Shown: positions 1-6,127, numbered from the stretch's first letter. The stretch: 7,486 nucleotides of DNA from Trichloromonas sp034002365 (GCA_034002365.1 JAVFAR010000129.1:1-7486); one strand, 5' to 3'. Notes: generated by a model from the letters alone, not told the origin. Made by a program: numbers and translations.

Positions 1-40
1 ACTTGCGGCAGCGTTCTTCGACGGTTTGAATGGGACCCAT
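1..40 (-). CDS. 5' end of an unidentified minus-strand gene, truncated by the window edge
   Basis: On the minus strand an ATG at 40-38 opens a frame reading MGPIQTVEERCRK that continues off the left edge. It is preceded by a GGAG Shine-Dalgarno-like sequence about 8 nt upstream and by a sigma70-like promoter at 88-117, which together make a real gene start plausible. Only 13 codons are visible, so the product cannot be identified. The gene would be divergent from gspA. The alternative is a chance ATG in intergenic DNA, but the promoter and ribosome-binding site argue against that. Confidence 0.45.
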   Translation of the reverse strand, partial: MGPIQTVEERCRK

Positions 41-87
41 GGGGCAAGCTCCGGCGCGAGATTAAACAGGCGGGTAAAACTGGGCCA

Positions 88-117
88 ATTGTGTCATTGG
101 CGGCACGCCTCTGTCAA
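88..117 (-). promoter_or_regulatory. sigma70-like promoter for the leftward partial gene
   Basis: Read on the minus strand, a perfect TTGACA -35 box (117-112) is followed after 18 nt by CACAAT (93-88), a 4/6 match to the -10 consensus. Transcription would start near position 81, giving a leader of about 40 nt before the ATG at 40. The palindrome CGGCGCGCCG (128-137) and the inverted pair AACGGC/GCCGTT (116-121/134-139) overlap or abut the -35 box and could be an operator. That last point is inference. Confidence 0.5.
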
Positions 118-121
118 CGGC

Positions 122-220
122 AAAGACCGGCGCGCCGTTGCCGCCGAATGCTCCGGGCGCCGCGCAAAAAAGCCTGGGCTATCCGCCGGTCTTTTAATAT
201 GATACAAAAGACACGCCGGC
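122..220. repeat. Interlocking inverted repeats upstream of gspA
   Basis: AAAGACCGGCG (122-132) is perfectly complementary to CGCCGGTCTTT (184-194). The latter segment can instead pair downstream: GCCGGTCTTTT (185-195) with AAAAGA (206-211) plus CCGGC (216-220), leaving a CACG bulge. A further 10-bp perfect pair, GTTGCCGCCG/CGGCGGCAAC, lies at 137-146/226-235. The central arm therefore has two mutually exclusive partners, as in an attenuator or bidirectional terminator. A -10-like TATGAT (198-203) sits in the loop of the second hairpin, but I see no convincing -35 box for it. The structure is visible; any function is not proven. Confidence 0.5.
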
Positions 221-281
221 AGGGACGGCGGCAACCATCGAACTGTGCCATTATCCGATCACGACACCGGGGAGCCTGGTC

Positions 282-1919
282 ATGTACCTGGAGTATTTCG
301 GTTTCAAAAGCGAACCCTTTTCCATCAGCCCCGATCCCCGTTTTCTCTTCATGAGCGAGCGGCACCGGGAGGCCTTGGCCCATCTGCTTTACGGGATGAA
401 GAGCGAAGGGGGCTTCGTCCTCCTCACCGGCGATATCGGCACCGGCAAGACCACCATCTGCCGCTGCCTGCTCGAACAGCTGCCGGAAGACTCGGAAGTC
501 GCCCTGCTGCTCAATCCCAAGCTGACCGCCGCCGAACTGCTGGCCAACATCTGCGACGAACTGCGTATTCCCTATCCTCCGGGGACGACCAGCATCAAGC
601 TGCTGGTCGACGCCATCAACGGTTTTCTCCTCGATGTCCATGCCCAGGGGCGGCGCACCGTGGTGATCATCGACGAGGCGCAGAATCTCGATGTCGATGT
701 GCTGGAGCAGATCCGGCTGCTGACCAATCTCGAAACCAACACCTACAAGCTCTTGCAGATCATCATGCTCGGCCAGCCCGAACTGAAAGAGATGCTCGAA
801 CGCCCCGAATTGCGCCAGCTGTCGCAGCGCATCACCGCCCGCTATCATCTGGCTCCCCTGTCCCAGCCCGAGGTCGGGGATTATATCCGCCACCGCATGG
901 CGGTCGCCGGCGTCGACCGGCCGATTTTTCCGCCGGCGAGTCTGCGCCGCATCTATCGCCTGACCGGCGGCGTGCCGCGCCTGATCAACGTGCTCTGCGG
1001 ACGCGCCCTGCTCGGCGCTTACGTCAAGGGGGAAAACCGGGTGCGCCCGGCCCTGCTGGCCCAAGCGGCCGAAGAAGTCCTGTTGGGAGATGCCGGGAGT
1101 GGGGGCCGTTCCCGTTACGCCCTGCCCCTCAAACTCCTGCTCGCCCTGGCCCTGGTCGGCGGCGGCGCGGTGCTGGGCGCGGGACTCTTCCGTCCAGTCC
1201 CACCCATTGTTCCGGAGGCCGCGCCGGCGGTGGAGACGGTGGCTGCCCCGGCAACCGATCCGGCGGAGACGCCTGTTCCGGTCGCCGAACCCCCGCGCCA
1301 AAGCTGGCTGGAGGCCCTGGCGCCGGAAGCCGGCAAGGCGGCCGCCCTGCACGCCCTGTTCGCGGCCTGGAAGCTGGATTATCCGGCCGATGAAACGGCC
1401 GATCCGGCGGCACTGGCCCGGGAAAGCGGGCTGTCTTTTCTGTCATTACGGGGGAGCATCAACGATCTGCGGGGATTGGACCGCCCGGTGCTGCTCAAGT
1501 TGACGGGCTCTCGGGGGGAATCCTTTTATGGGACGCTGACCGCCCTCGACGAGGAGGCCGCGACGTTAACATCCGGCGCCGAGAACTACCCGGTGCCGGT
1601 GGATGAATTGGTGCGCCACTGGTTCGGCGAGTACGAGCTGCTCTGGCAGCCTCCTCCCGGCTACCGGCGGGCGCTGATTCCCGGCGACCGGGGAGTGACG
1701 GTGGAATGGCTGGCGCGGCGCTTCGACCTGCTCCACCAGCGGCCGGATCGTCCCGTCGCGGGACGGGTTTACGACGAGGCCCTTTATCGCGAGGTTCGGG
1801 AGTTTCAGGCCAGCGAGGGCTTGGACGCCGACGGGCTGGTCGGGCCGCTGACCCTGATCCGCCTCAACAACCGCACCGGCGGCCTCCAGCCCCGGCTCAA
1901 CGCAACACCGAAGGGGTAA
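282..1919 (+). CDS. gspA: ExeA/GspA-type secretion AAA+ ATPase with peptidoglycan-binding domain
   Basis: This 545-aa protein has the ExeA/GspA architecture. In Aeromonas and Vibrio, GspA and GspB form an inner-membrane complex that binds peptidoglycan and helps the type II secretin assemble across the wall. The N-terminus (MYLEYFGFKSEPFS) is typical of the family. Walker A, GDIGTGKTT, is near residues 50-58 and Walker B, TVVIIDE, near 126-132, followed by LGQPEL (about 163-168) and RQLSQRI (about 178-184). One membrane segment is predicted at about 280-303. After a Pro/Ala linker comes a degenerate C39-peptidase-like region (about 352-455), then a PG_binding_1-like domain (about 465-535). 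The start at 282 has GGGGAG 7 nt upstream. The gene is 6 nt upstream of gspB. No other gsp genes lie in the window, so the secretion system it serves is not visible. Confidence 0.9.
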   Translation: MYLEYFGFKSEPFSISPDPRFLFMSERHREALAHLLYGMKSEGGFVLLTGDIGTGKTTICRCLLEQLPEDSEVALLLNPKLTAAELLANICDELRIPYPPGTTSIKLLVDAINGFLLDVHAQGRRTVVIIDEAQNLDVDVLEQIRLLTNLETNTYKLLQIIMLGQPELKEMLERPELRQLSQRITARYHLAPLSQPEVGDYIRHRMAVAGVDRPIFPPASLRRIYRLTGGVPRLINVLCGRALLGAYVKGENRVRPALLAQAAEEVLLGDAGSGGRSRYALPLKLLLALALVGGGAVLGAGLFRPVPPIVPEAAPAVETVAAPATDPAETPVPVAEPPRQSWLEALAPEAGKAAALHALFAAWKLDYPADETADPAALARESGLSFLSLRGSINDLRGLDRPVLLKLTGSRGESFYGTLTALDEEAATLTSGAENYPVPVDELVRHWFGEYELLWQPPPGYRRALIPGDRGVTVEWLARRFDLLHQRPDRPVAGRVYDEALYREVREFQASEGLDADGLVGPLTLIRLNNRTGGLQPRLNATPKG

Positions 1920-1925
1920 TCCGGC

Positions 1926-2708
1926 ATGTCTTTTATTCTCGATGCCTTGAAAAAATCCGAAAAAAAACGGGAAACGGCCGAGGTTCCCAACCTGCATACG
2001 GTGCACGGCGAGGGCCCGCCCCCCCGGAAGCGCCGGCCCCTCTGGCCCTATCTGCTGATCGCGGTGCTGCTGCTCAACGCCGGGGTGCTGATCTGGTATG
2101 TCTTTTTCCGGGAAGAACCCCAGGTCGCCGCCGTCGTCATTGAGCCGGGGCCAGCGCGGGATGCCGAGTCCGCACCGCTTGCCCCCGCTCCCCCGGCCGT
2201 ACCCGCGCCGGAACCGGTTATCCCGTCGCCGGAACCGGCTCCTGAGCCTGTTTCCGCTACGGCTCCCGCGACCGTTGTCCGCGAAGTCGCGCCGCCGCCC
2301 GCCCCCGTTCCGCCTCCGCGCCCCGAACCCGCGCCCGCGCCGGTACGGGAAGCCGAGGCCGCCCAGGTCGCCGCACCTCCTCCGCCCCCCGTAGAGAGCC
2401 GCCCGGAAGTTTCGGTTGCCGCGCCGGTTCCGGAACCGGTTTCGCCGCCGCAACCCATCGAGGTCGGTCCGCCGCCGGTGCTGGAACTGGAGGATCTCCC
2501 CGGAGATGTGCGCGGCCGGGTGCCGGAGATGACCATTTCCGTTTACGCCTACTCCGCCACCCCCGCTTCCCGTCTGGTGCGGATCAACAACCGCATCCTC
2601 CGCGAAGGGGGCTACCTCGATGTCGGCCTGCGGCTCGAAGAGATCGCGCCGAAAGAGCTGATCTTCACCTTCGAAGGTTTCCGCTTCCGGGTGCCGAAGG
2701 AGATGTAA
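1926..2708 (+). CDS. gspB: GspB-type general secretion pathway protein B
   Basis: This 260-aa protein starts MSFILDALKKSEKKRE, the hallmark cytoplasmic N-terminus of GspB/ExeB. One transmembrane helix follows at about 40-60, then a long low-complexity Pro/Ala/Glu linker (about 65-185) suited to spanning periplasm and peptidoglycan. The compact C-terminal domain (about 186-260, from LELEDLPGDVR through FRFRVPKEM) matches the type II secretion T2SSB domain. It is the known partner of GspA: GspB depends on GspA, and both are needed for secretin assembly in species that use them. The upstream AAGGGG overlaps the end of gspA, so translation is probably coupled. It ends 12 nt before the convergent gre-like gene, with no intrinsic terminator visible in the gap. 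Confidence 0.88.
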   Translation: MSFILDALKKSEKKRETAEVPNLHTVHGEGPPPRKRRPLWPYLLIAVLLLNAGVLIWYVFFREEPQVAAVVIEPGPARDAESAPLAPAPPAVPAPEPVIPSPEPAPEPVSATAPATVVREVAPPPAPVPPPRPEPAPAPVREAEAAQVAAPPPPPVESRPEVSVAAPVPEPVSPPQPIEVGPPPVLELEDLPGDVRGRVPEMTISVYAYSATPASRLVRINNRILREGGYLDVGLRLEEIAPKELIFTFEGFRFRVPKEM

Positions 2709-2720
2709 GGGCGGAGGAGT

Positions 2721-3179
2721 TCAGATAATTTCGAGAATATCGTAATCACCGTTCTCCAATTCCACCCCCTCGCCGACGGCTTTATCGAGCAGTTCCCGGC
2801 CCAGGGGGGAGGCCGGGGTGATGACCAGCACCTCCCGTCCCCCGTGGGTGATTTTCAGGCCCCCCTCCAGCGGGCCGATGAAAACGACTTTGGTCGCGCC
2901 CTCCTCGTCCTCCAATTCGACCAGTGACCCGAGGCGAACGGTTCCCTCCGCGCTTGGCTTGGAAGCGAGCGCCTCGATCGCCCGGCGGATTTCGCTCGCG
3001 CGGTTGGCCAGCCCCTGGGCGAGGTAAGAGGTTTCCAGGGCGAGGGTGGCGTACTTGTTGTCGGGGATGTTCTCCTCGCGGGTCGCCGCGGCGTGAGCGC
3101 TTTTGGCGGCGGCGAGGAGCAGCTCCAGGTCGTGGGCGAGGCGGGCGAGAATCTGTTGCAGCAGCTCGGATTTGTTCAT
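2721..3179 (-). CDS. GreA/GreB-family transcription elongation factor-like protein
   Basis: This 152-aa protein has a predicted N-terminal helical hairpin (about 1-72) and a C-terminal FKBP-like GreA/GreB domain (about 78-152), including GSLVELEDEE and the typical end VITPASPLGRELLDKAVGE. Gre factors insert the coiled coil into the RNA polymerase secondary channel and stimulate cleavage of backtracked RNA through two acidic tip residues. Here the tip reads REENIPDNKY (about 34-43), not the GreA form GDLSENAEY. The protein therefore belongs to a divergent paralogue group, not canonical GreA, and cleavage activity is uncertain. The start ATG (3179-3177) has only a weak AGG about 9 nt upstream. 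It is convergent with gspB and divergent from the fluoride unit. Confidence 0.82.
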   Translation of the reverse strand: MNKSELLQQILARLAHDLELLLAAAKSAHAAATREENIPDNKYATLALETSYLAQGLANRASEIRRAIEALASKPSAEGTVRLGSLVELEDEEGATKVVFIGPLEGGLKITHGGREVLVITPASPLGRELLDKAVGEGVELENGDYDILEII

Positions 3180-3222
3180 GGTCGTCAGCCTGGGGGACGG
3201 AGGGTCGTGAGCGGTTAAAGCC

Positions 3223-3251
3223 TTGACATGCCGCCGGTTGGGGAGTAATTG
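3223..3251 (+). promoter_or_regulatory. Putative promoter of the fluoride-responsive transcript
   Basis: A perfect TTGACA -35 box lies at 3223-3228. After 17 nt the -10 position reads TAATTG (3246-3251), a poor match, in an AT-rich patch. Transcription would begin around 3258, just before the first base of the riboswitch P1 stem at 3264. That position is the main support. Confidence 0.45.
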
Positions 3252-3263
3252 AAAAACGTGTTC

Positions 3264-3315
3264 GCAGGCGATGGCGTTCGCCGAAAGCGCTTGGCGACAA
3301 GCTGATGACTCCTGC
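3264..3315 (+). promoter_or_regulatory. Fluoride riboswitch (crcB motif) aptamer
   Basis: The sequence carries the conserved crcB-motif core: GGCGATGG and TTCGCC near the start, then GCTGATGACTCCT. P1 is GCAGG (3264-3268) with CCTGC (3311-3315). P2 is GGCG (3267-3270) with CGCC (3279-3282), the GG being shared on paper with P1. P3 is GCTTG (3289-3293) with CAAGC (3298-3302), closed by a GCGA (GNRA) tetraloop. The family binds fluoride with magnesium ions and turns on fluoride-export genes. The gene downstream is crcB/fluC, as expected. The 3' arm of P1 is part of the overlapping terminator, so aptamer folding and termination compete. Confidence 0.93.
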
Positions 3316-3342
3316 TTTCATCCCGAAGGCCGGAGTTTTTTT
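3308..3342 (+). terminator. Riboswitch-controlled intrinsic terminator
   Basis: ACTCC (3308-3312) pairs with GGAGT (3332-3336) and CTTTC (3315-3319) pairs with GAAGG (3325-3329, one G-T wobble). A G-C pair and a mismatch lie between them, and a run of seven T follows (3336-3342). The 5' arm contains bases 3311-3315 that form the 3' side of aptamer P1. Fluoride-stabilised P1 should therefore prevent the terminator and let transcription continue into crcB, making this an ON switch. Confidence 0.85.
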
Positions 3343-3363
3343 ATCACCAAAGGAGGCATTTCC

Positions 3364-3741
3364 ATGACCACCGCCTTTTTCATCGCGGGGTGCGGGGCGC
3401 TGGGCTGTCTCGCTCGCTACTATCTGTCGGGCTGGGTCTACAACCTGCTGGGTCGGGGCTTTCCCTACGGCACCTTCGTGGTTAACGTCATCGGCGCTTT
3501 TCTCATCGGGGCACTGATGGAGTTCAGTCTGAGAAGCACCCTCTTGCCGCAGGCGCTGCGGGTCGGGCTGACCATCGGTTTTCTGGGCGGCTTGACCACC
3601 TTTTCGACCTTCAGCTTCGAGACCTTCAAACTGCTGGAAGACGGCCAGTTTTTCACCGCCTTCGGCAATATCCTGGCGAGCGTGGCGGTCTGTCTGTTCT
3701 TCACCTGGCTCGGCATCGCCCTGGCCCGGCACCTTTCCTAG
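3364..3741 (+). CDS. crcB: Fluoride channel CrcB/FluC
   Basis: This 125-aa membrane protein of about four helices exports toxic fluoride; Fluc proteins work as antiparallel dimers with two pores. Visible signature motifs are GCGALGCLARYYLSG (9-23), YGTFVVNVIGAFLIGA (35-50) with the pore-associated Asn41, and GFLGGLTTFSTFSFE (72-86). The last contains Phe80 and Phe83 of the 'Phe box' and the G75/T79 region around the central sodium site. The start at 3364 is chosen because AAAGGAGG (3349-3356) lies 7 nt upstream and the protein then has family length. A longer in-frame ATG at 3271 lies inside the riboswitch aptamer and is rejected. Expression should rise with intracellular fluoride. Confidence 0.95.
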   Translation: MTTAFFIAGCGALGCLARYYLSGWVYNLLGRGFPYGTFVVNVIGAFLIGALMEFSLRSTLLPQALRVGLTIGFLGGLTTFSTFSFETFKLLEDGQFFTAFGNILASVAVCLFFTWLGIALARHLS

Positions 3742-3751
3742 GGAGGCACGC

Positions 3752-4099
3752 ATGTCCAAGTTTATCGGCGAAAAGGTTCTGATGCGCATCTTTATCGGAG
3801 AAGCCAAGCGTCACGGCCACCGCCCGTTGTACGAGGCGCTGACGGACCTCTTCCTGAAAGAGGGCTTCGCCGGGGCGACGGTGCTGCGCGGCGTCTGCGG
3901 CTTCGGCGCCCATCGGGTCTTCCACACCCAGAAATTCCTCGATCTCTCCGCCGATCTGCCGCTGGTGATCGAAGTCGTCGACTCCCGGGAAAAGATCGAC
4001 GCGGTCATGCCGAAAATCGACGAGATGGTCGGCAGCGGCATGATTACCCTGGAGAAGGTCAAAGTTATCCGCTACACACATAAACATGAACGCGAGTAG
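3752..4099 (+). CDS. DUF190 family protein, PII-like fold, fluoride-operon partner
   Basis: This 115-aa soluble protein matches DUF190 (PF02641): MRIFIGEAKRHGHRPLYEAL near the start, RGVCGFGAHRVFHTQKFL (about 46-63) in the middle, and PLVIEVVDSREKID followed by a valine-rich final strand. DUF190 proteins are predicted to share the ferredoxin-like fold of PII signalling proteins and are often encoded beside crcB, but their biochemical role is not established to my knowledge. The gene starts 10 nt after crcB with GGGAGG 6 nt upstream, so it should be co-transcribed and under the same riboswitch. The association suggests a regulatory or accessory role in fluoride handling (inference). Confidence 0.88.
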   Translation: MSKFIGEKVLMRIFIGEAKRHGHRPLYEALTDLFLKEGFAGATVLRGVCGFGAHRVFHTQKFLDLSADLPLVIEVVDSREKIDAVMPKIDEMVGSGMITLEKVKVIRYTHKHERE

Positions 4100-4131
4100 A
4101 ACGAAAACATAAGCAGGATCATGGAGCAGCC

Positions 4132-4165
4132 TGTAGGATGCGGTGACGAAAGGAACCGCATCATG
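4132..4165. repeat. REP-like palindromic repeat between convergent genes
   Basis: GATGCGGT (4137-4144) and ACCGCATC (4155-4162) form a perfect 8-bp stem around a 10-nt loop, preceded by TGTAG and followed by ATGG. The form 'TGTAGGRTGCGGT...ACCGCAYCA' resembles dispersed palindromic repeats I recall from many proteobacterial genomes. No T-run follows on either strand, so it is not a classical intrinsic terminator. It may still end or protect the crcB-DUF190 and oppF transcripts that converge here. Confidence 0.6.
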
Positions 4166-4179
4166 GCGTTGATCGAATC

Positions 4180-5169
4180 TCAGAACGTCCGGAATTTGCC
4201 GACCTGATCGCTGAAATGGCAGGCGGCGAAATGGCCGTTGCCCTGGTCGACGAAGGCCGGACGCTCGCGGCCGCAGATGTCCTGGGCGTAGGGGCAGCGG
4301 GGGTGAAAGTGGCAGCCGGGGGGCGGGTCGAAGGCCGAAGGGACTTCCCCCTTGACGAAGGGGCGGTTGCGCGGCCGGTCGGGATCGGGGACCGGCACGG
4401 CGTTGAGCAGCGCTTCGCTGTAGGGATGGCGGGGGGCGTGGTAGAGGGCCTCGGCCGGGGCCAGTTCGACGATGCGGCCGAGGTACATGACCGCGACCCG
4501 GTCGCTGATGTGCTCGATGACCGAGAGGTCATGGGCGATGAAAAGGTAGGTCAGGCCGAACTCCTGTTGCAGATCCTGCAACAGGTTGACCACCTGGGCC
4601 TGAATCGACAGGTCGAGGGCCGAAACCGGCTCGTCGGCGATAATCAGGCTCGGCCGCACCGCCAGGGCGCGGGCGATGCCGACGCGCTGGCGCTGACCGC
4701 CGGAAAACTCGTGGGGGTAGCGGTCGTAATGCTCGGCCCCCAGCCCGACCCGCTCGAGCAGGGCGGTCACGTCCTCACGCAGCTCCCTTCTCTTGGCCAG
4801 TCCGTGGATCAACAGCGGCTCGCCGACGATGTCGCCGATTTTCATGCGCGGATTGAGGGAGGAATAGGGGTCCTGAAAGATCATCTGCAAATCCCGGCGC
4901 AGCGGACGCATGTCGCGGGAGGAGAGTTTCAGCAGATCCCGGCCGCGAAAGAGCACCTGCCCCCCGTCGGCCTCCAGCAGGCGCAGAATCAGCCGCCCGG
5001 CGGTCGACTTGCCGCAGCCCGATTCCCCCACCAAGCCCAAAGTCTCCCCCTGGAAGAGGGTGAAGGAAACCCGGTCCACCGCCTGCAACCGCCGTTGCGG
5101 CGCGCCGGGCAGCCCGCCGCCGGAACGGAAGGCCTTGCTGAGATCACGGACTTCGAGCAGAGCTTCCAT
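4180..5169 (-). CDS. oppF: Oligopeptide/dipeptide ABC importer ATP-binding protein, OppF/DppF type
   Basis: This 329-aa cytoplasmic ATPase would power peptide (or nickel/opine-class) uptake as a heterodimer with OppD. Walker A is GESGCGKST (48-56), the Q-loop is at IFQD (about Q99), the signature FSGGQRQR is at 155-162, Walker B LIIADE at 175-180, the D-loop SALD at 183-186 and the H-loop His at about 213. The C-terminal oligo_HPN extension contains GCHFHPRCPYAQDIC and a later Cys in AACHF, four cysteines matching the pattern linked to a [4Fe-4S] cluster in some DppD homologues. The gene begins 1 nt after the oppD stop codon, with GGGAGGAC just upstream, so translation is coupled. Substrate cannot be told from the ATPase, and no permease or binding protein is adjacent in the window. 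Confidence 0.92.
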   Translation of the reverse strand: MEALLEVRDLSKAFRSGGGLPGAPQRRLQAVDRVSFTLFQGETLGLVGESGCGKSTAGRLILRLLEADGGQVLFRGRDLLKLSSRDMRPLRRDLQMIFQDPYSSLNPRMKIGDIVGEPLLIHGLAKRRELREDVTALLERVGLGAEHYDRYPHEFSGGQRQRVGIARALAVRPSLIIADEPVSALDLSIQAQVVNLLQDLQQEFGLTYLFIAHDLSVIEHISDRVAVMYLGRIVELAPAEALYHAPRHPYSEALLNAVPVPDPDRPRNRPFVKGEVPSAFDPPPGCHFHPRCPYAQDICGRERPAFVDQGNGHFAACHFSDQVGKFRTF

Positions 5170-5170
5170 G

Positions 5171-6127
5171 TCAGTCCTCCCAGCGGCGGACCAGGTGCCC
5201 CGGCGCCGTTTCCCGCAGACCGGGGAGATTTCCCTGGCGCGGGGCGAACTCCGGCGGGCAGCGGTCGAGAAAGGAAAGGGGGCTGTTGCCGCCGGCGCCC
5301 TGACCGTTGACCGTGGTCAGCCGGCGGCGCTTCTCGCCGAGTTTGGGGATGCAGGCGAGCAGGCCGCTGGTATAGGGATGGCGGGGATCGTTGAAGATGT
5401 CCCGCACCGGCGCGTATTCGAGGATCAGCCCGTTGTACATGATCGCCACCCGGTCGGCGTTTTCCGCCACCACCCCGAGGTCGTGGGTGATGAGCAGGGT
5501 CGCCATCTCCCGCTCGCTCTTGAGCCGGCGCAGCAGATCCATGATCTGCGCCTGGATGGTGACGTCGAGGGCGGTGGTCGGCTCGTCGGCGATGAGCAGG
5601 CGCGGGTCGCAGGCCAGGGCCATGGCGATCACCACCCGCTGGCGCATGCCGCCGGAAAGCTGATGGGGATATTCGCGAATGCGCTGTTTCGGTGAGGGGA
5701 TGCCCACCTGATGCAGCAGGTCGGCGGCGGTCTCCAGCGCCTCGGCGGGGGATTGTCCCTTGTGCAGGCGCAGCACCTCGGCGATCTGCTCGCCGATACG
5801 CAGCACCGGATTGAGGGCGGTCATCGGCTCCTGAAAGATCATGGCGATCTGATTGCCCCGCACCCGGCGCATCTCCTCGTCGGGAACATGCAGCAGATCG
5901 TTCCCGGCGAAGAAAATCTGTCCCTCCACAATCCGCCCCGGCTCCGGCACCAGCCGCAGCAAGGAGAGGGCGGTCATCGACTTGCCGCATCCCGACTCCC
6001 CCACCAGCGCCAGGGTTTCCCCGGTCTCGATGGTGAAATCGACCCCGCGCACGGCCTTGACCAGACCGCCGGCGGTAAAGAAATAGGTCATCAGATTGCG
6101 AACGTCGAGCAGAGGCGGCATGGGCAT
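5171..6127 (-). CDS. oppD: Oligopeptide/dipeptide ABC importer ATP-binding protein, OppD/DppD type
   Basis: This 318-aa partner ATPase of OppF has Walker A GESGCGKSM (43-51; the final Met is common in OppD), the Q-loop IFQEP (about 97-101), the signature LSGGMRQR (157-164), Walker B LLIADE (177-182) and His at about 215. The C-terminal extension is unusual: only one cysteine of the usual motif remains (RCP, about 289-291), whereas OppF next door keeps four. Start choice is uncertain. ATG at 6127 and ATG at 6121 (MPMPP) are both possible, with no strong Shine-Dalgarno; the second has GGA about 7 nt upstream. A good promoter lies at 6173-6201. The 5' position in the operon suggests that oppD-oppF form a stand-alone ATPase pair or the end of a split operon. 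Confidence 0.92.
   Translation of the reverse strand: MPMPPLLDVRNLMTYFFTAGGLVKAVRGVDFTIETGETLALVGESGCGKSMTALSLLRLVPEPGRIVEGQIFFAGNDLLHVPDEEMRRVRGNQIAMIFQEPMTALNPVLRIGEQIAEVLRLHKGQSPAEALETAADLLHQVGIPSPKQRIREYPHQLSGGMRQRVVIAMALACDPRLLIADEPTTALDVTIQAQIMDLLRRLKSEREMATLLITHDLGVVAENADRVAIMYNGLILEYAPVRDIFNDPRHPYTSGLLACIPKLGEKRRRLTTVNGQGAGGNSPLSFLDRCPPEFAPRQGNLPGLRETAPGHLVRRWED

Noticed and set aside
114..1352. Long minus-strand open frame (412 codons) opposite gspA
   Set aside because: Low-complexity Gln/Gly/Arg-rich translation with no recognisable domain; it mirrors the codon pattern of gspA in GC-rich DNA.
245..1393. Plus-strand open frame (382 codons) overlapping gspA in another frame
   Set aside because: Arg/Pro/Gly-rich frame-shifted shadow of gspA, whose own frame has clear AAA+ motifs.
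1566..2453. Minus-strand open frame opposite gspA/gspB
   Set aside because: Extremely Arg/Gly-rich translation of the complement of the Pro/Ala linker of gspB; a composition artefact.
2709..2720. Possible terminator between gspB and the gre-like gene
   Set aside because: Only 12 nt of spacer with no inverted repeat or T-run; any termination signal would have to lie inside the coding regions.
2782..3807. Minus-strand open frame spanning the gre-like gene, riboswitch and crcB
   Set aside because: It crosses a structured riboswitch and the well-supported crcB on the other strand, and its translation has no domain character.
4216..5310. Plus-strand open frame opposite oppF
   Set aside because: Antisense shadow of an ABC ATPase; the OppF frame carries all nucleotide-binding motifs in order.
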